Source: Flavobacterium succinicans LMG 10402 (GTDB lineage: Bacteria; Bacteroidota; Bacteroidia; Flavobacteriales; Flavobacteriaceae). Taken from it: a stretch of 64,000 nt of DNA. A model generated the notes under the pieces. The model did not search any database, was not told the DNA's origin, and saw only the letters and a list, made by a program, of their open reading frames with translations. Location of the stretch: positions 1 through 64,000 of the forward strand of contig NZ_JATV01000004.1 in NCBI RefSeq assembly GCF_000611675.1, given 5' to 3'. The translations under genes and the position numbers were made by a program. Of the stretch, positions 18,296 through 28,244 are shown one piece after another. How positions within the stretch are numbered: position 1 is the stretch's first letter; the number at the start of each line of letters is the position of its first letter.

Positions 18296-18389
18296 TTTTG
18301 CGTTAGGGATTGGAGTGAAAATCCTTTTTGAGGCTTTTTCGGCCTCAAAAAGATTGTAACGTAAAGCCCGACCCTTGTGGTAACGCCCA
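18296..18389 (+). repeat. Hairpin repeat family, copy 5 (second subtype)
   Basis: Left flank GCGTTAGGGATTGGAGTG, perfect stem CTTTTTGAGGC/GCCTCAAAAAG (18324-18352), then AGATTGTAACGTAAAGCCCG and CTTGTGGTAACGCCC. It lies about 50 bases 3' of the subtilase gene. Confidence 0.75.
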
Positions 18390-18441
18390 AACCATTTGAT
18401 TTTAAAAAATGCTGTTTAGTATAGCATTAAGCAAAAAGGAA

Positions 18442-20049
18442 TTATCCTTGAATTTTCTTTTTATTTTTTGATCCTGTGGTCATTTGTTGCGCCATTTGGA
18501 ACGCATTATAAGCATTGACCATTTTAGCAGAACGCGCTACTTCGGTTGCTTTTTTCTGTTCCTTTTTTTCGCCAACTACGACATTTTCTGGCAATGGTGT
18601 TCCAGAATTCATCAGGATTTGTTTTACTTGCTTGGTGGATAATTTTGGGAAATAAGAACGAATCATCGCTGCAACTCCCGCTACATTTGGCGACGCCATA
18701 GAGGTGCCTTGCAAATATTTGTATTTGTTATTCGGAATGGTAGCATAAATTTCATCGCCTGGAGCAAAAACATCCACGTTGAAAGCCCCATAGTTAGAAA
18801 AACTAGTGATGACTTCGGGGCCGTAGTTATAATTGATAGCGCCCACGGTGATTACGTTTGCAGCAAATTCTGTTTTATAATCATCGGAATCATTAGGGAA
18901 ATTGCTGTTTTCGGGTAAATCGATGTTCAATCCATCATTGCCCGCTGCATGTACAAAAAGAACGTCTTTTTTCTCGGCATATTTAATAGCATCGTACACC
19001 CATTGTTTTTGAGGAGAAAAACTTTTTCCAAAACTTCCGTTGATGACTTTCGCACCATTGTCTGCCGCATATCGAATAGCCAAAGCAATGTCTTTGTCGT
19101 ATTCATCGCCATCAGGAACGGCACGAAGGGTCATAATTTCAACATTGTTGGCCACGCCATCTCCACCTAAACCGTTGTTTCGTGACTGTGCAACAATCCC
19201 CGCAACGTGAGTTCCGTGTAAGGCCTCTTCTTTTTCGGGTCCTGCAACAGTATTGTTTCCGTATTTGGTGTTTTTGATATCATTCGGATTATCGCCTACT
19301 ACTTTTCGACCGTCTAATTCGAGATTTAAATTGTAATTCAACTGGTCGTAAACGTACTTGCGGTACTCCTCCAATTGTCCTGCAAAATCGGCACCAGCGG
19401 CATTGGTCAAAATTTGTGTCATTACCGTTTTCGCATTCAATAATTCTGGATCAACCGTTGTTATGGCTTTCACTTCGTCAAGCGTATATGCTTTTTTTTG
19501 CAAATGCTTTTGCACCACTTGGTCAACATTCATGATAAAATCGACTTGTTGTTTGCCTTGCATGGCCTCGGCATATTTTTTATCATACGCGGTTTTGGCT
19601 TTTTTGTAAACCAAAGAGCCATCGTCGCCTTTTTTCACGATACGGGTCATTTCGAGGGTTTCATGTAAATCGTTACCCAAGAAATTCCAACCATGTACAT
19701 CGTCGACAAAACCATTTTTATCGTCGTCAATACCGTTGCCAGCAATTTCTTTTTTATTGGTCCAAAGCACTGATTTCAGATCCTCGTGTTCGATATCGAC
19801 TCCCGAATCAATAATGGCGACCACCACTTTTGATCCTTTTTTGTCTTTGATTAACTCGGCATACATTTTGTCGACACTCATTCCAGGAATACTGTCGGTG
19901 GACAAGTCTAAGTGCGACCAGCGCTGCAATTGTTGCTCGGTTAACGTTCCTTTTTTACCAGAAAAAGTCTGCTGAGTTTGTGCTGTACCCGATAAACAAA
20001 AAGCCAAAGCCACTGCTAAAGCCCATTGGGTGTATTGTGTTTTTTTCAT
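18442..20049 (-). CDS. Secreted S8 (subtilisin-like) serine peptidase
   Basis: This 535-residue protein has a signal peptide (about 1-25). The catalytic triad is visible as Asp in AIIDSGVDIEHEDL (about 82), His in HGTHVAGI (about 281) and Ser in GTSMASPNVAG (about 448), with oxyanion Asn in VHAAGNDG. A long insertion of about 110 residues (about 140-250) lies between the Asp and His regions, as in a common Bacteroidota subtype. It has no T9SS C-terminal domain, so it is probably periplasmic or released by another route. The last 50 residues are basic and lysine-rich. The M1 peptidase gene is directly downstream. Confidence 0.93.
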   Translation of the reverse strand: MKKTQYTQWALAVALAFCLSGTAQTQQTFSGKKGTLTEQQLQRWSHLDLSTDSIPGMSVDKMYAELIKDKKGSKVVVAIIDSGVDIEHEDLKSVLWTNKKEIAGNGIDDDKNGFVDDVHGWNFLGNDLHETLEMTRIVKKGDDGSLVYKKAKTAYDKKYAEAMQGKQQVDFIMNVDQVVQKHLQKKAYTLDEVKAITTVDPELLNAKTVMTQILTNAAGADFAGQLEEYRKYVYDQLNYNLNLELDGRKVVGDNPNDIKNTKYGNNTVAGPEKEEALHGTHVAGIVAQSRNNGLGGDGVANNVEIMTLRAVPDGDEYDKDIALAIRYAADNGAKVINGSFGKSFSPQKQWVYDAIKYAEKKDVLFVHAAGNDGLNIDLPENSNFPNDSDDYKTEFAANVITVGAINYNYGPEVITSFSNYGAFNVDVFAPGDEIYATIPNNKYKYLQGTSMASPNVAGVAAMIRSYFPKLSTKQVKQILMNSGTPLPENVVVGEKKEQKKATEVARSAKMVNAYNAFQMAQQMTTGSKNKKKIQG

Positions 20050-20076
20050 GAATAGTTTGGATATGTATTAGATTTT

Positions 20077-20084
20077 CAAAATTA
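20077..20084 (-). promoter_or_regulatory. -7 box of the subtilase gene
   Basis: CAAAATTA on the plus strand reads TAATTTTG on the minus strand, a TAnnTTTG match 28 bases before the start codon. Confidence 0.45.
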
Positions 20085-20230
20085 GTAGAAGGATTTAATA
20101 AAATGCGCTTTAATTAACTGTTTTTTGTGATTCTTAAATAAAAGTAGCTCAAAAAAACCATCTTACTAACCAAAGCAACACAGCACTTTCACAAAATCAA
20201 TCACTTACAATAGTTAACATTGACCAAAAA

Positions 20231-20264
20231 TTTGCCAACAAGATTATTGAAAACTGTATTTTTG
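20231..20264 (+). promoter_or_regulatory. Promoter of the NCS2 permease gene
   Basis: TTTG (20231-20234) and TATTTTTG (20257-20264) are separated by 22 bases, close to the flavobacterial -33/-7 arrangement. Transcription should start near 20270. Confidence 0.65.
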
Positions 20265-20298
20265 CCAAAAGAGTGATTTTGAACTATTATGATAAAAT

Positions 20299-21609
20299 AT
20301 GAATAAAATAGCCGCATTTTTCAAGTTAAAAGAACGAAATACTACATTCAAGCAAGAATGTATTGGGGGAATGGTCACTTTTCTGGCCATGGCCTATATT
20401 GTTTTTGTCAATCCTAATATCCTGGCCATGACAGGAATGCCAAAAGAAGCCTTGATTTCGGTCACTTGTATTGCAGCTATTTTTGGCACCCTTTTAGTGG
20501 GTTTGTGGGCCAATGTTCCTTTTGCCATGGCGCCTGGGATGGGCTTGAACGCCATGTTCGCTTTTACTTTAGTACTCGGAAAAGGCATGTCTTGGCAAGA
20601 TGCTTTGGGTGTCGTTTTTCTGTCGGGTGTATTTTTTACTATTATTTCCCTTTTTGGGGTTCGACACAAAATTGTAGACGCGATTCCTAAAGATTTACAG
20701 CTTGCTATCGGTTGTGGTGTAGGATTATTTATAGCTTTTATCGGGTTAAAACAAATTGGTTTGGTAGTGGCGCATCCACAAACTTTGGTGGGCTTGGGTA
20801 AATTTTCACCAGCAGTGGTTATTGGCTTGGCGACTTTACTTTTGACCGTAGTCCTTGAAATGTACCGCATCAAAGGATCTATTTTGATTGGCATTATTTT
20901 CGGATCGATCTTAGGCTTTGCTTTTGATCCTGCTATTGGCGCACTGCCAAGCACTATCGTGGCCATGCCACCTTCTATCCTGCCGCTTTTTGGCCAATTG
21001 AATATAGTAGCCGTTTTACACTTGAGTTTTGCCTCGGCCATTTTTTCATTTCTATTTGTGAGCTTGTTTGATTCCATTGGCACGGCCATTGCTTGCTCTT
21101 ACGAAGCCAATTTGGTAACCAAAAAAGGAAAAATGCCGCATCTCAAAAAAGTGCTCGAAGCCGACGGAATTGCCGCCATGGCCAGCGGAATTTTAGGAAC
21201 GAGCAATACCGTAACTTTCCTTGAATCGGCTGCGGGTATTGCCAACGGTGCCAAGACAGGTTTAAGCGCGGTGGTGGTAGCCTTGTTTTTTGGTCTTGCC
21301 TTATTTTTTTCGCCCATCATTACGCTAGTCCCCGTTTATGCCACGGCACCGGCCTTGATTTTAGTGGGTATTTTCATGTCCAAGCATTTATCGAAAATCA
21401 ATTTTTCGGAATTGCATATCGCTGTGCCAGCATTTTTAACGGTTATTCTTATGCCGCTCACGTACAGTATTAGTAACGGCATTGCCTACGGATTTTCGAG
21501 TTATATTCTATTGGCGCTACTGAGTCGTAAAACCAAAGAAGTGTCCCCATTTATGTGGGGGGTTGGGGTATTTTCAATCCTAAGTCTTTGCATAGAACAA
21601 ATGGGGTAA
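20299..21609 (+). CDS. NCS2-family purine permease (AzgA-like)
   Basis: This 436-residue inner-membrane transporter has about 12-14 hydrophobic helices and probably imports adenine, guanine or hypoxanthine by proton symport. AzgA-type marks are ECIGGMVTFLAMAYIVFVNP at the N-terminus, PFAMAPGMGLNAMFAF in helix 3, GLFIAFIGLKQIGLVV, and FVSLFDSIGTAI in helix 8, where the nucleobase-binding residues of the family lie. GTSNTVTFLESAAGIANGAKTGLSAV follows. Length and motifs fit AzgA/Ghx proteins rather than the UraA branch. It is monocistronic. The exact purine cannot be read from the sequence. Confidence 0.92.
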   Translation: MNKIAAFFKLKERNTTFKQECIGGMVTFLAMAYIVFVNPNILAMTGMPKEALISVTCIAAIFGTLLVGLWANVPFAMAPGMGLNAMFAFTLVLGKGMSWQDALGVVFLSGVFFTIISLFGVRHKIVDAIPKDLQLAIGCGVGLFIAFIGLKQIGLVVAHPQTLVGLGKFSPAVVIGLATLLLTVVLEMYRIKGSILIGIIFGSILGFAFDPAIGALPSTIVAMPPSILPLFGQLNIVAVLHLSFASAIFSFLFVSLFDSIGTAIACSYEANLVTKKGKMPHLKKVLEADGIAAMASGILGTSNTVTFLESAAGIANGAKTGLSAVVVALFFGLALFFSPIITLVPVYATAPALILVGIFMSKHLSKINFSELHIAVPAFLTVILMPLTYSISNGIAYGFSSYILLALLSRKTKEVSPFMWGVGVFSILSLCIEQMG

Positions 21610-21857
21610 AGCGCAATGTTCTTAAGTAAAAGGATAAAATGATTGCTGATTTTTGGTTAAAAAGGCAAAACAATCGTTAATCTAAAATCTCTAAACTTAA
21701 TAACTTTAGGATAAAGTTGGGTATTCGAGATAAACATCACCATTAAAAAGCAACATGAGTTAGATAACAAAAAATAATATACTTTTCTTCTAAAATTTAT
21801 CTTAATGTAAAATGATTTTCATAAAATTGTAGTAATTTATTACAAAACCCCTATTTT

Positions 21858-24800
21858 ATGAAAACAAAATTACTTTTGCTGTTTTTGTTTTTGACGATTA
21901 CCTTGCAGGCCCAAACCAATTTGGTCCCCAATGGTGATTTCGAAAACTGGACATCTTCCTCACAACCAGACAAATGGTTCAGATCTTTTAGCGGATTAGT
22001 ATTCCAAAGCACTTCAGCTCAAAATGGAAGTTCGAGTACTAAAATGCAAATTACGAGTGGTACTCTTAATTTCATTAACAGTGAATTTTTTCCAGTTGTA
22101 GCCGGTAAAACGTATCGCATTAGGATGTATCACAAACTGGTTACGGGAACTTTCTCGACCATTGAGCTAAGTTTGTATCACCAACCAGGTACTTTTAAAG
22201 AAGAAATTGCTAAAAAAACAACTGCGGTAACTTCCAGCACCGAATGGCGTAAATTAGAATTTGACTACACCCCAACCGTAAGCGAATCTATCGAAGTGGA
22301 TATTTGGACAACCGGTACCCTGAACTCAGAAATTTTGGTTGACAATGTTTCTGTAGTTGATGTGGCTGAACCCGTACAACAATATACAATAATTCCTGAT
22401 GTAAATTTTGAGAAAAAATTAATTGCACTAGGACACGACTCTGGTATTCCTGATGGTAAGGTTTTAACGGATAAAATAAATAAAGTGACAAACTTATATA
22501 TGCCCCTAAGTAATATATCTGACTTAACAGGTATTCAGGATTTTGTGGGGTTAAAATCATTAAATTGTTCTAATAATCAGTTAACTAATTTAGATGTAAC
22601 TAAAAACGTGGCCCTAACAGAGCTTATTTGTAGTAGTAACAAATTAACTAATCTAAATCTTTCAAATAATTTAGCACTAATAAATTTATATTGTTCTTAT
22701 AATCAACTAACAAATTTGGATATTACAAAAAACGTAGCCTTAAAAAAATTAAGTTGTGAAGTTAATCAACTAACAAGTTTAGATCTAACCAAAAATTTTG
22801 CAATCACAGATCTGAGCTGCAGGAGTAACAAACTAACTAGTTTAGATCTTTTAAGCAATACAGCTTTAGTAAAATTAGATTGTGAATTTAATAGTTTAAC
22901 CAATATCGATTTGTCTAAAAATATAGCGTTAGAATATTTATTTTGTGAGACCAATGCATTAACTATTTTAGATGTTTCTAAAAATATAGCTTTAAAAAAC
23001 TTAGATTTTGACAACAATAATATAAAGGAATTAAACCTAAGTAATAATAAAGAATTAACAAACCTATCTGGTAATAGAAACAAATTAATTTCTTTAAACT
23101 TAACTCAAAATACTAAATTAGTTTCTGTTTGGGTATTATCTAATGAACTAAAAACGTTAGATGTTTCTGAAAACACATTGCTAAAAGATCTCAATATCCA
23201 AAGAAATAATTTAACTACACTTGATTTATCAAAAAATAGTGAGTTAACCACATTATATCTAAATGATAACTCTGTTTCAACACTTGATGTTTCAAAAAAC
23301 ATTAATTTAAGAACACTTTATGCAGAAAGAAACAATATATCATATTTGGATATTTCTAAAAACGTACTCTTAGCTTCAGTTAATTTAAATAACAATAAAA
23401 TAGAGAGTTTGGATTTTTCAAAAAATACTTTATTAAAAGATATTACTCTCGATTATAATAGAAATTTAAATAATCTTAATCTAAAAAATGGTAATAACAC
23501 AAAAATTACAACTTTAAAATTAAATGGAAATATAAATTTAACCTGTGTTTCTGTAGATAACAAAATTTATTCTGATGAAAAATGGAATTCATTCAAAGAA
23601 AGTTGGACAAATTTTTCAGAGGATTGTAGAGCTTTTACAACTATTCCAGATTCAAATTTTGAAAAAAAACTTATTGCATTAGGTATTGATCTAGATGGAG
23701 AAAATGGAAAAGTACTAACTTCAAGTATAGCACAAGTAAAAACGTTGGATGTTTCAAATAGTGTCATCGTAAATTTAATGGGTATTCAAGATTTCGCTAA
23801 ATTAGAAACGTTGAATTGTAAAAACAATGAATTACTGTACTTAGATTTATCACAAAACACTTTCTTAAATTCAATAAATTGCTCCAATAATAAGCTGATC
23901 AGTTTAGATTTAAAGAACGGAAAAAACAGTTTGATTGACAAAAACTCTTCATCATTTATCAATAATTCTTCACTAATATGCATTCAAGTAGATGACGAAA
24001 ATTATTCAAATACAAATTGGTCGTCACTAAAAGATACCGCTTCTAAATACAACACTCTTTGCAACTCTTTTGTATCAATTCCTGATTCAAACTTTGAAGA
24101 TAAATTAATTTCATTAGGAATAGATAAAGATGGTAAGAACGCAAGAGTTTTAGCTTCAAGTATTGCTTCCATAACAACTTTAGAAGTATCTTCATCTAAA
24201 ATTTCTGATTTATCCGGAATTCAAGGATTTATAGCTTTGAAGGAATTGAATTGCTCTTCCAATAATCTAAAGCGAATAGAACTAGAAAAAAACACTTCTT
24301 TGACTAGTTTAAATGTAAGCGCTAATCAATTATTAAATTTAGATCTTTCAAAAAACAACTTATTAGAAAATTTAATATGTGCTTCAAATAACTTATTTAG
24401 CCTAAATTTAAAGAACGGAAACAATGCAAAAATGCAAAATATGTCGTCTGGAAATTTTAAAAATAATCCTAGTTTAACTTGTATACAAGTAGACGATATC
24501 GCTTTTTCAAAGTCAAATTGGTCTGATGCAAAAGAAACTACCGCATCCTATTCTACTTCATGTGTAGAAAATACTTTTACACTGATACCAGATGCTAACT
24601 TTGAAAATGAATTGATTAAAAAAGGCATTGATAAAGACGGTTTTAATGGTGGTGTATTAACCTCTAGTATAAATAAATTAAAAGAGTTGAGCATAACTAG
24701 ACCATCAAACTTTGTAACTGACGCAATTCAAGATTTAACTGGTATACAAGATTTTGTAGCCTTAGAAAAATTAGAAGTGAATTATAATTATGTTTCAAAA

Positions 24801-26363
24801 ATCGATCTTTCTAAAAATGTACTACTCAAAAATCTAAATTTAGAAGGGAATCGTCTTAGTGAATTAGATCTTTCTAAAAATGTCTTATTGAATAAAATTA
24901 ACGTTGGTTATAATAGACTAACTCAAATAGATCTTACAAAAAATGCCTCTTTAATTGAATTTAATTGCGCTAATAATAAGTTAATTTCTTTAGATTTTTC
25001 ATTTAATCCTCAACTCAATTATTTGTATTCCAGAGAGAATAAGTTAAACAATTTAAACTTGACTAAAAACCCCAGAATCTATTATTTGAATTGTGATTTT
25101 AATGAATTAACGACTTTGGATGTTTCAAATAATTTGTCATTACAGTACTTTTTTTGTGCAAAAAATAAACTAAAAGATTTGTCTGTTACTAAAAATTTAT
25201 CCTTAAGTCAATTTGGTTGTGATGGTAATCTTTTGACAAATATAGATGTCTCAAAAAATGTAAATCTTTACTCTTTTACATGTGGAGGAAATCAATTAAC
25301 AACATTAGATGTATCAAAAAATTTATTATTAGGCTCATTGTATTGTTACTCAAATCAATTAACTAAATTGGATCTCACAAACAATTTATCATTATTTACA
25401 TTGTTTTGTTACTCAAATCAATTAACGTATTTAAATGTTTCAAGAAACAAAAAACTTGAAATTCTAAATTGTAACGACAACAATTTAACAAACTTAAATA
25501 TTAAAAATGGTAATAATCTGAAATTTAACTCACAATATACAGACTTTACCAAAAACACAAATTTAACTTGTATTCAGGTAGATGATGTTGAATATTCAAA
25601 TTCTAATTGGAAATTACTAAAAGACGTAACAGCATTTTATAGCCTAGCCTGTGGAGCCGCTATTGAATTACCTTCAAACAATTTCGTACTTGAGACTAAA
25701 GGAGAAAGCTGCTTTAACTCTAATAATGGAGAAATAAACATTACTTCTTCTTCAAATTACACTTTTGAAGCAAAAATAAATACAACTATTTATCCTTTTA
25801 CAAATAACAGTTTAAAAGTATCCAATCTAGCCCCTGGAACATACACCGTTATAATCACTATTCCTGGTGAAACGTTCGAGCAAATTTTCACTATAGTTAT
25901 TCCTAAAGGAGCAACTATTACAGGAAAATCAAGTCTATCAGCAGAAAAAGTAGCGGTTGAAATTGCTACAGGAACGGCTCCATATAAGGTTTTCTTGAAC
26001 GGAGTAGAACAATTTGAGACCAATGCTACTTCTTTTACTGTAGACGCGAAAACAGGCGGTCTATTGGAGGTTAAAACTGCCAAAGCTTGTGAAGGAATTT
26101 ATGCGAAAGACATTGCAGCATTAACTGGTACAGTTTCCGCTTTCCCAAACCCAACTTCTGGGGCTTTTGAAATAGAAATACCTGCGATCAACAAAGAGGT
26201 TAGCATCAGTATTTACTCGTTAGAGGGTCAATTGATCTCTAATAAAATATATGCAGTTGAAAATGGAAAAGTTCAATTGTCACTGGATAATCAACCTGCA
26301 GGGATTTATATGACTAAAGTCGAGTTTGACCGTCCTGTTTATGTAAAAATTATTAAAAAATAA
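21858..26363 (+). CDS. Giant leucine-rich-repeat protein with T9SS sorting domain
   Basis: This 1501-residue cell-surface or secreted protein has a signal peptide (1-18), a jelly-roll carbohydrate-binding-like domain (about 20-170; NLVPNGDFENW), and four modules. Each module opens with an IPDxNFExxLIxxGID segment (about residues 177, 596, 743 and 912) and contains internalin-like repeats of about 21 residues (pattern LTxLDLSKNxxLxxLxCxxN). Each closes with a LTCIQVDDxxYSxxNW segment. A late region (about 1270-1420) holds SprB-like stretches. The last 75 residues form a type-A Por-secretion sorting domain (SAFPNPTSGAFEIEI ... GIYMTKVEF ... VKIIKK). Binding or adhesion is the likely role; the ligand is unknown. 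The lipoprotein gene starts three bases after the stop. Confidence 0.92.
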   Translation: MKTKLLLLFLFLTITLQAQTNLVPNGDFENWTSSSQPDKWFRSFSGLVFQSTSAQNGSSSTKMQITSGTLNFINSEFFPVVAGKTYRIRMYHKLVTGTFSTIELSLYHQPGTFKEEIAKKTTAVTSSTEWRKLEFDYTPTVSESIEVDIWTTGTLNSEILVDNVSVVDVAEPVQQYTIIPDVNFEKKLIALGHDSGIPDGKVLTDKINKVTNLYMPLSNISDLTGIQDFVGLKSLNCSNNQLTNLDVTKNVALTELICSSNKLTNLNLSNNLALINLYCSYNQLTNLDITKNVALKKLSCEVNQLTSLDLTKNFAITDLSCRSNKLTSLDLLSNTALVKLDCEFNSLTNIDLSKNIALEYLFCETNALTILDVSKNIALKNLDFDNNNIKELNLSNNKELTNLSGNRNKLISLNLTQNTKLVSVWVLSNELKTLDVSENTLLKDLNIQRNNLTTLDLSKNSELTTLYLNDNSVSTLDVSKNINLRTLYAERNNISYLDISKNVLLASVNLNNNKIESLDFSKNTLLKDITLDYNRNLNNLNLKNGNNTKITTLKLNGNINLTCVSVDNKIYSDEKWNSFKESWTNFSEDCRAFTTIPDSNFEKKLIALGIDLDGENGKVLTSSIAQVKTLDVSNSVIVNLMGIQDFAKLETLNCKNNELLYLDLSQNTFLNSINCSNNKLISLDLKNGKNSLIDKNSSSFINNSSLICIQVDDENYSNTNWSSLKDTASKYNTLCNSFVSIPDSNFEDKLISLGIDKDGKNARVLASSIASITTLEVSSSKISDLSGIQGFIALKELNCSSNNLKRIELEKNTSLTSLNVSANQLLNLDLSKNNLLENLICASNNLFSLNLKNGNNAKMQNMSSGNFKNNPSLTCIQVDDIAFSKSNWSDAKETTASYSTSCVENTFTLIPDANFENELIKKGIDKDGFNGGVLTSSINKLKELSITRPSNFVTDAIQDLTGIQDFVALEKLEVNYNYVSKIDLSKNVLLKNLNLEGNRLSELDLSKNVLLNKINVGYNRLTQIDLTKNASLIEFNCANNKLISLDFSFNPQLNYLYSRENKLNNLNLTKNPRIYYLNCDFNELTTLDVSNNLSLQYFFCAKNKLKDLSVTKNLSLSQFGCDGNLLTNIDVSKNVNLYSFTCGGNQLTTLDVSKNLLLGSLYCYSNQLTKLDLTNNLSLFTLFCYSNQLTYLNVSRNKKLEILNCNDNNLTNLNIKNGNNLKFNSQYTDFTKNTNLTCIQVDDVEYSNSNWKLLKDVTAFYSLACGAAIELPSNNFVLETKGESCFNSNNGEINITSSSNYTFEAKINTTIYPFTNNSLKVSNLAPGTYTVIITIPGETFEQIFTIVIPKGATITGKSSLSAEKVAVEIATGTAPYKVFLNGVEQFETNATSFTVDAKTGGLLEVKTAKACEGIYAKDIAALTGTVSAFPNPTSGAFEIEIPAINKEVSISIYSLEGQLISNKIYAVENGKVQLSLDNQPAGIYMTKVEFDRPVYVKIIKK

Positions 26364-26366
26364 AAA

Positions 26367-27059
26367 ATGAAACGTTTAGTATATTTATCAATCGTTAGCC
26401 TAATGGTCGCTGCTTGTAGTAGCGGTGGCGGTGACGACAAACCTGAAGTTAAAAACACAGCACCCACAGTACCCGCTTTGGTAGCACCTTCTGATAACAA
26501 ACTTTGTTTGAACGCCACTGTTGTATTTGAATGGAGTGCTGCAACTGATGCAAATAACGATGTAATCACTTATCAATTACAAGTTGCCAAAGACAATCAG
26601 TTTACTCAAATAGTGAAAACCGAGGATGTTCAGGGCTTAAGTAAAAGCATCAGCTTAGAAAAAAATACCGCTTATTATTGGAGACTTAAATCCACAGATA
26701 GTAAAGGTCTTTCTAGTGCGTATTCATCCACCTACAAGTTTTATACTTCAGGAGATGCTGTAGTTAACCATCTTCCGTTTGTGCCTGAATTGGTGGCTCC
26801 TACCCAAAATGTGGTGTTGAATACTTCAAGTACTATACTAAAATGGAACGCTACTGATGTTGATGCCACTGATGTTTTAACTTATGACATCTATTTTGGA
26901 ACCACAGCCAATCCTACTACAAAAATCAAGGAAAATAATACTTCAAAATCATTTGATGTTACTTTGGAACCTACTAAGGAATATTTTTGGAAAATAGTTG
27001 TTAAAGACAACAAAGGTGGAGAAACTACTGGACAAGTTTGGAAGTTTAAAACCAACTAA
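26367..27059 (+). CDS. Lipoprotein with two fibronectin-III-like domains
   Basis: This 230-residue protein has a lipobox (VAAC, Cys17) followed by SSGGGDD, the acid-rich tether common in surface-exposed Bacteroidota lipoproteins. Two similar beta-sandwich domains follow (about 35-128 and 134-230). Each begins P-x-L-V-A-P and contains a WxAxDxDxDxxTYxxxx core and a YYWRLKSTDSKG / YFWKIVVKDNKG strand. It begins three bases after the giant LRR gene and shares its terminator, so the two are co-transcribed. It may anchor or assist the LRR protein; this is inferred. Confidence 0.85.
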   Translation: MKRLVYLSIVSLMVAACSSGGGDDKPEVKNTAPTVPALVAPSDNKLCLNATVVFEWSAATDANNDVITYQLQVAKDNQFTQIVKTEDVQGLSKSISLEKNTAYYWRLKSTDSKGLSSAYSSTYKFYTSGDAVVNHLPFVPELVAPTQNVVLNTSSTILKWNATDVDATDVLTYDIYFGTTANPTTKIKENNTSKSFDVTLEPTKEYFWKIVVKDNKGGETTGQVWKFKTN

Positions 27060-27070
27060 TCACTAGTTTT

Positions 27071-27118
27071 ATAAAAAAAAGCCCCGTTTTCAATTATATG
27101 AAAATGGGGCTTTTTTAT
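27071..27118. terminator. Bidirectional terminator between lipoprotein and MBL genes
   Basis: GCCCCGTTTTCA and TGAAAATGGGGC pair (one G-T pair), flanked by A8 and T6 runs. It serves both converging genes. Confidence 0.85.
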
Positions 27119-27134
27119 GCATATTAAAAGTCTT

Positions 27135-27992
27135 TTATAAAACCTCTTCACATTTAAAAATCTCTTTTAAACGAACGCCTTTTTCGGTGTGTTGTACCGT
27201 AATGATTTCGTTATGGGCATCGTGTTCTAAGAACAAGAAGTGGTTGTGATCTGCGGCGGCGGTGAGTACTTTGTTTTTCTCAGGCATAGTGAGCAACGGG
27301 CGCGTGTCGTAGCCCATCACATACGGCAGCGGAATATGGCCAGCTGTTGCTAATAAATCGGCGCAAAAAACGATGGTTTTTCCTTTGTACGAAATAAGTG
27401 GTAGCATTTGCTTTTCAGTGTGGCCGTCGGCGTAGAAAATGTCAAAACCCATTTCGGTTGATGCACCAAAATCACCTTCGGGTCGTTGGATAAAATGAAG
27501 CTGACCACTTTCTTGCATGGGCAAAATATTTTCGGACAGAAACGATGCTTTTTCACGTGCATTGGGCTGTGTGGCCCATTGCCAATGGTTTTCGTTGGTC
27601 CAAAATTTAGCGTTTTTAAAAGCAGGTTCATAACCTGTTCTCTCTTTATTCCACTGAATACTTCCTCCGCAATGATCAAAATGCAAATGGGTCATAAAAA
27701 CATCGGTAATATCATCGCGATGGAATCCGTGCTTTGCCAAGGAAGCGTCTAATGAATGACTGCCCCAAAGCGAATAATACCCAAAAAACTTTTCGGATTG
27801 TTTGTTGCCCATTCCTGTGTCGATCAAAATTAAGCGATTGCCATCTTCGATTAACAAACAACGTGCGGCAATGTCTATCAAATTATTAGCATCGGCGGGG
27901 TTGGTTTTGTTCCAAATGGTTTTGGGCACTACGCCAAACATGGCGCCACCGTCGAGTTTAAAATTTCCGGTTTCTATAGCGTATAACTTCAT
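27135..27992 (-). CDS. Metallo-beta-lactamase-fold hydrolase
   Basis: This 285-residue protein has the MBL zinc motif THLHFDHCGG (about 102-109), a downstream ligand in FYADGHTEKQMLP (about 191), an Asp in VFCADLLAT and a late His in FLFLEHDAHNE. There is no signal peptide, so it is cytoplasmic. The early LIDTGMGNK strand is typical of quorum-quenching lactonase or glyoxalase-II-like members, but no substrate is evident. It is monocistronic with a TACTTTTG box at 28013-28020 on its strand. Confidence 0.85.
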   Translation of the reverse strand: MKLYAIETGNFKLDGGAMFGVVPKTIWNKTNPADANNLIDIAARCLLIEDGNRLILIDTGMGNKQSEKFFGYYSLWGSHSLDASLAKHGFHRDDITDVFMTHLHFDHCGGSIQWNKERTGYEPAFKNAKFWTNENHWQWATQPNAREKASFLSENILPMQESGQLHFIQRPEGDFGASTEMGFDIFYADGHTEKQMLPLISYKGKTIVFCADLLATAGHIPLPYVMGYDTRPLLTMPEKNKVLTAAADHNHFLFLEHDAHNEIITVQHTEKGVRLKEIFKCEEVL

Positions 27993-28012
27993 TTTTGATT
28001 TTTATTTTATTT

Positions 28013-28020
28013 CAAAAGTA
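28013..28020 (-). promoter_or_regulatory. -7 box of the MBL gene
   Basis: CAAAAGTA on the plus strand is TACTTTTG on the minus strand, 21 bases before the start codon. Confidence 0.5.
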
Positions 28021-28244
28021 TGATTTATTGTGAAGAAAAATGAAAATTATAAGTTAAGATCGGGATTCGAGTGAGCGTAATGTCGTTAAGATAAGGAATA
28101 ATCAATAATTTGATTGTTGATTTTTGATTAACAATTTTTGATTGCTGATGGGTAAAACATTGAAAAAACTAGTCTTTTTTATTTATTAGCAAAAAATCTA
28201 AAATTGTTAATTTTTAATCTAAAATCTCTTAATTTAAGGACATT

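Noticed and set aside
20394..21089. 231-residue frame antisense to the purine permease
   Set aside because: It is the shadow of a strong transporter gene; its lysine/proline-rich composition is that expected of an antisense frame.
22560..25500. Regular repeats in the LRR gene as a possible CRISPR array
   Set aside because: The 63-base period is the coding of 21-residue leucine-rich repeats in an uninterrupted frame; units are degenerate and there are no spacers or cas genes.
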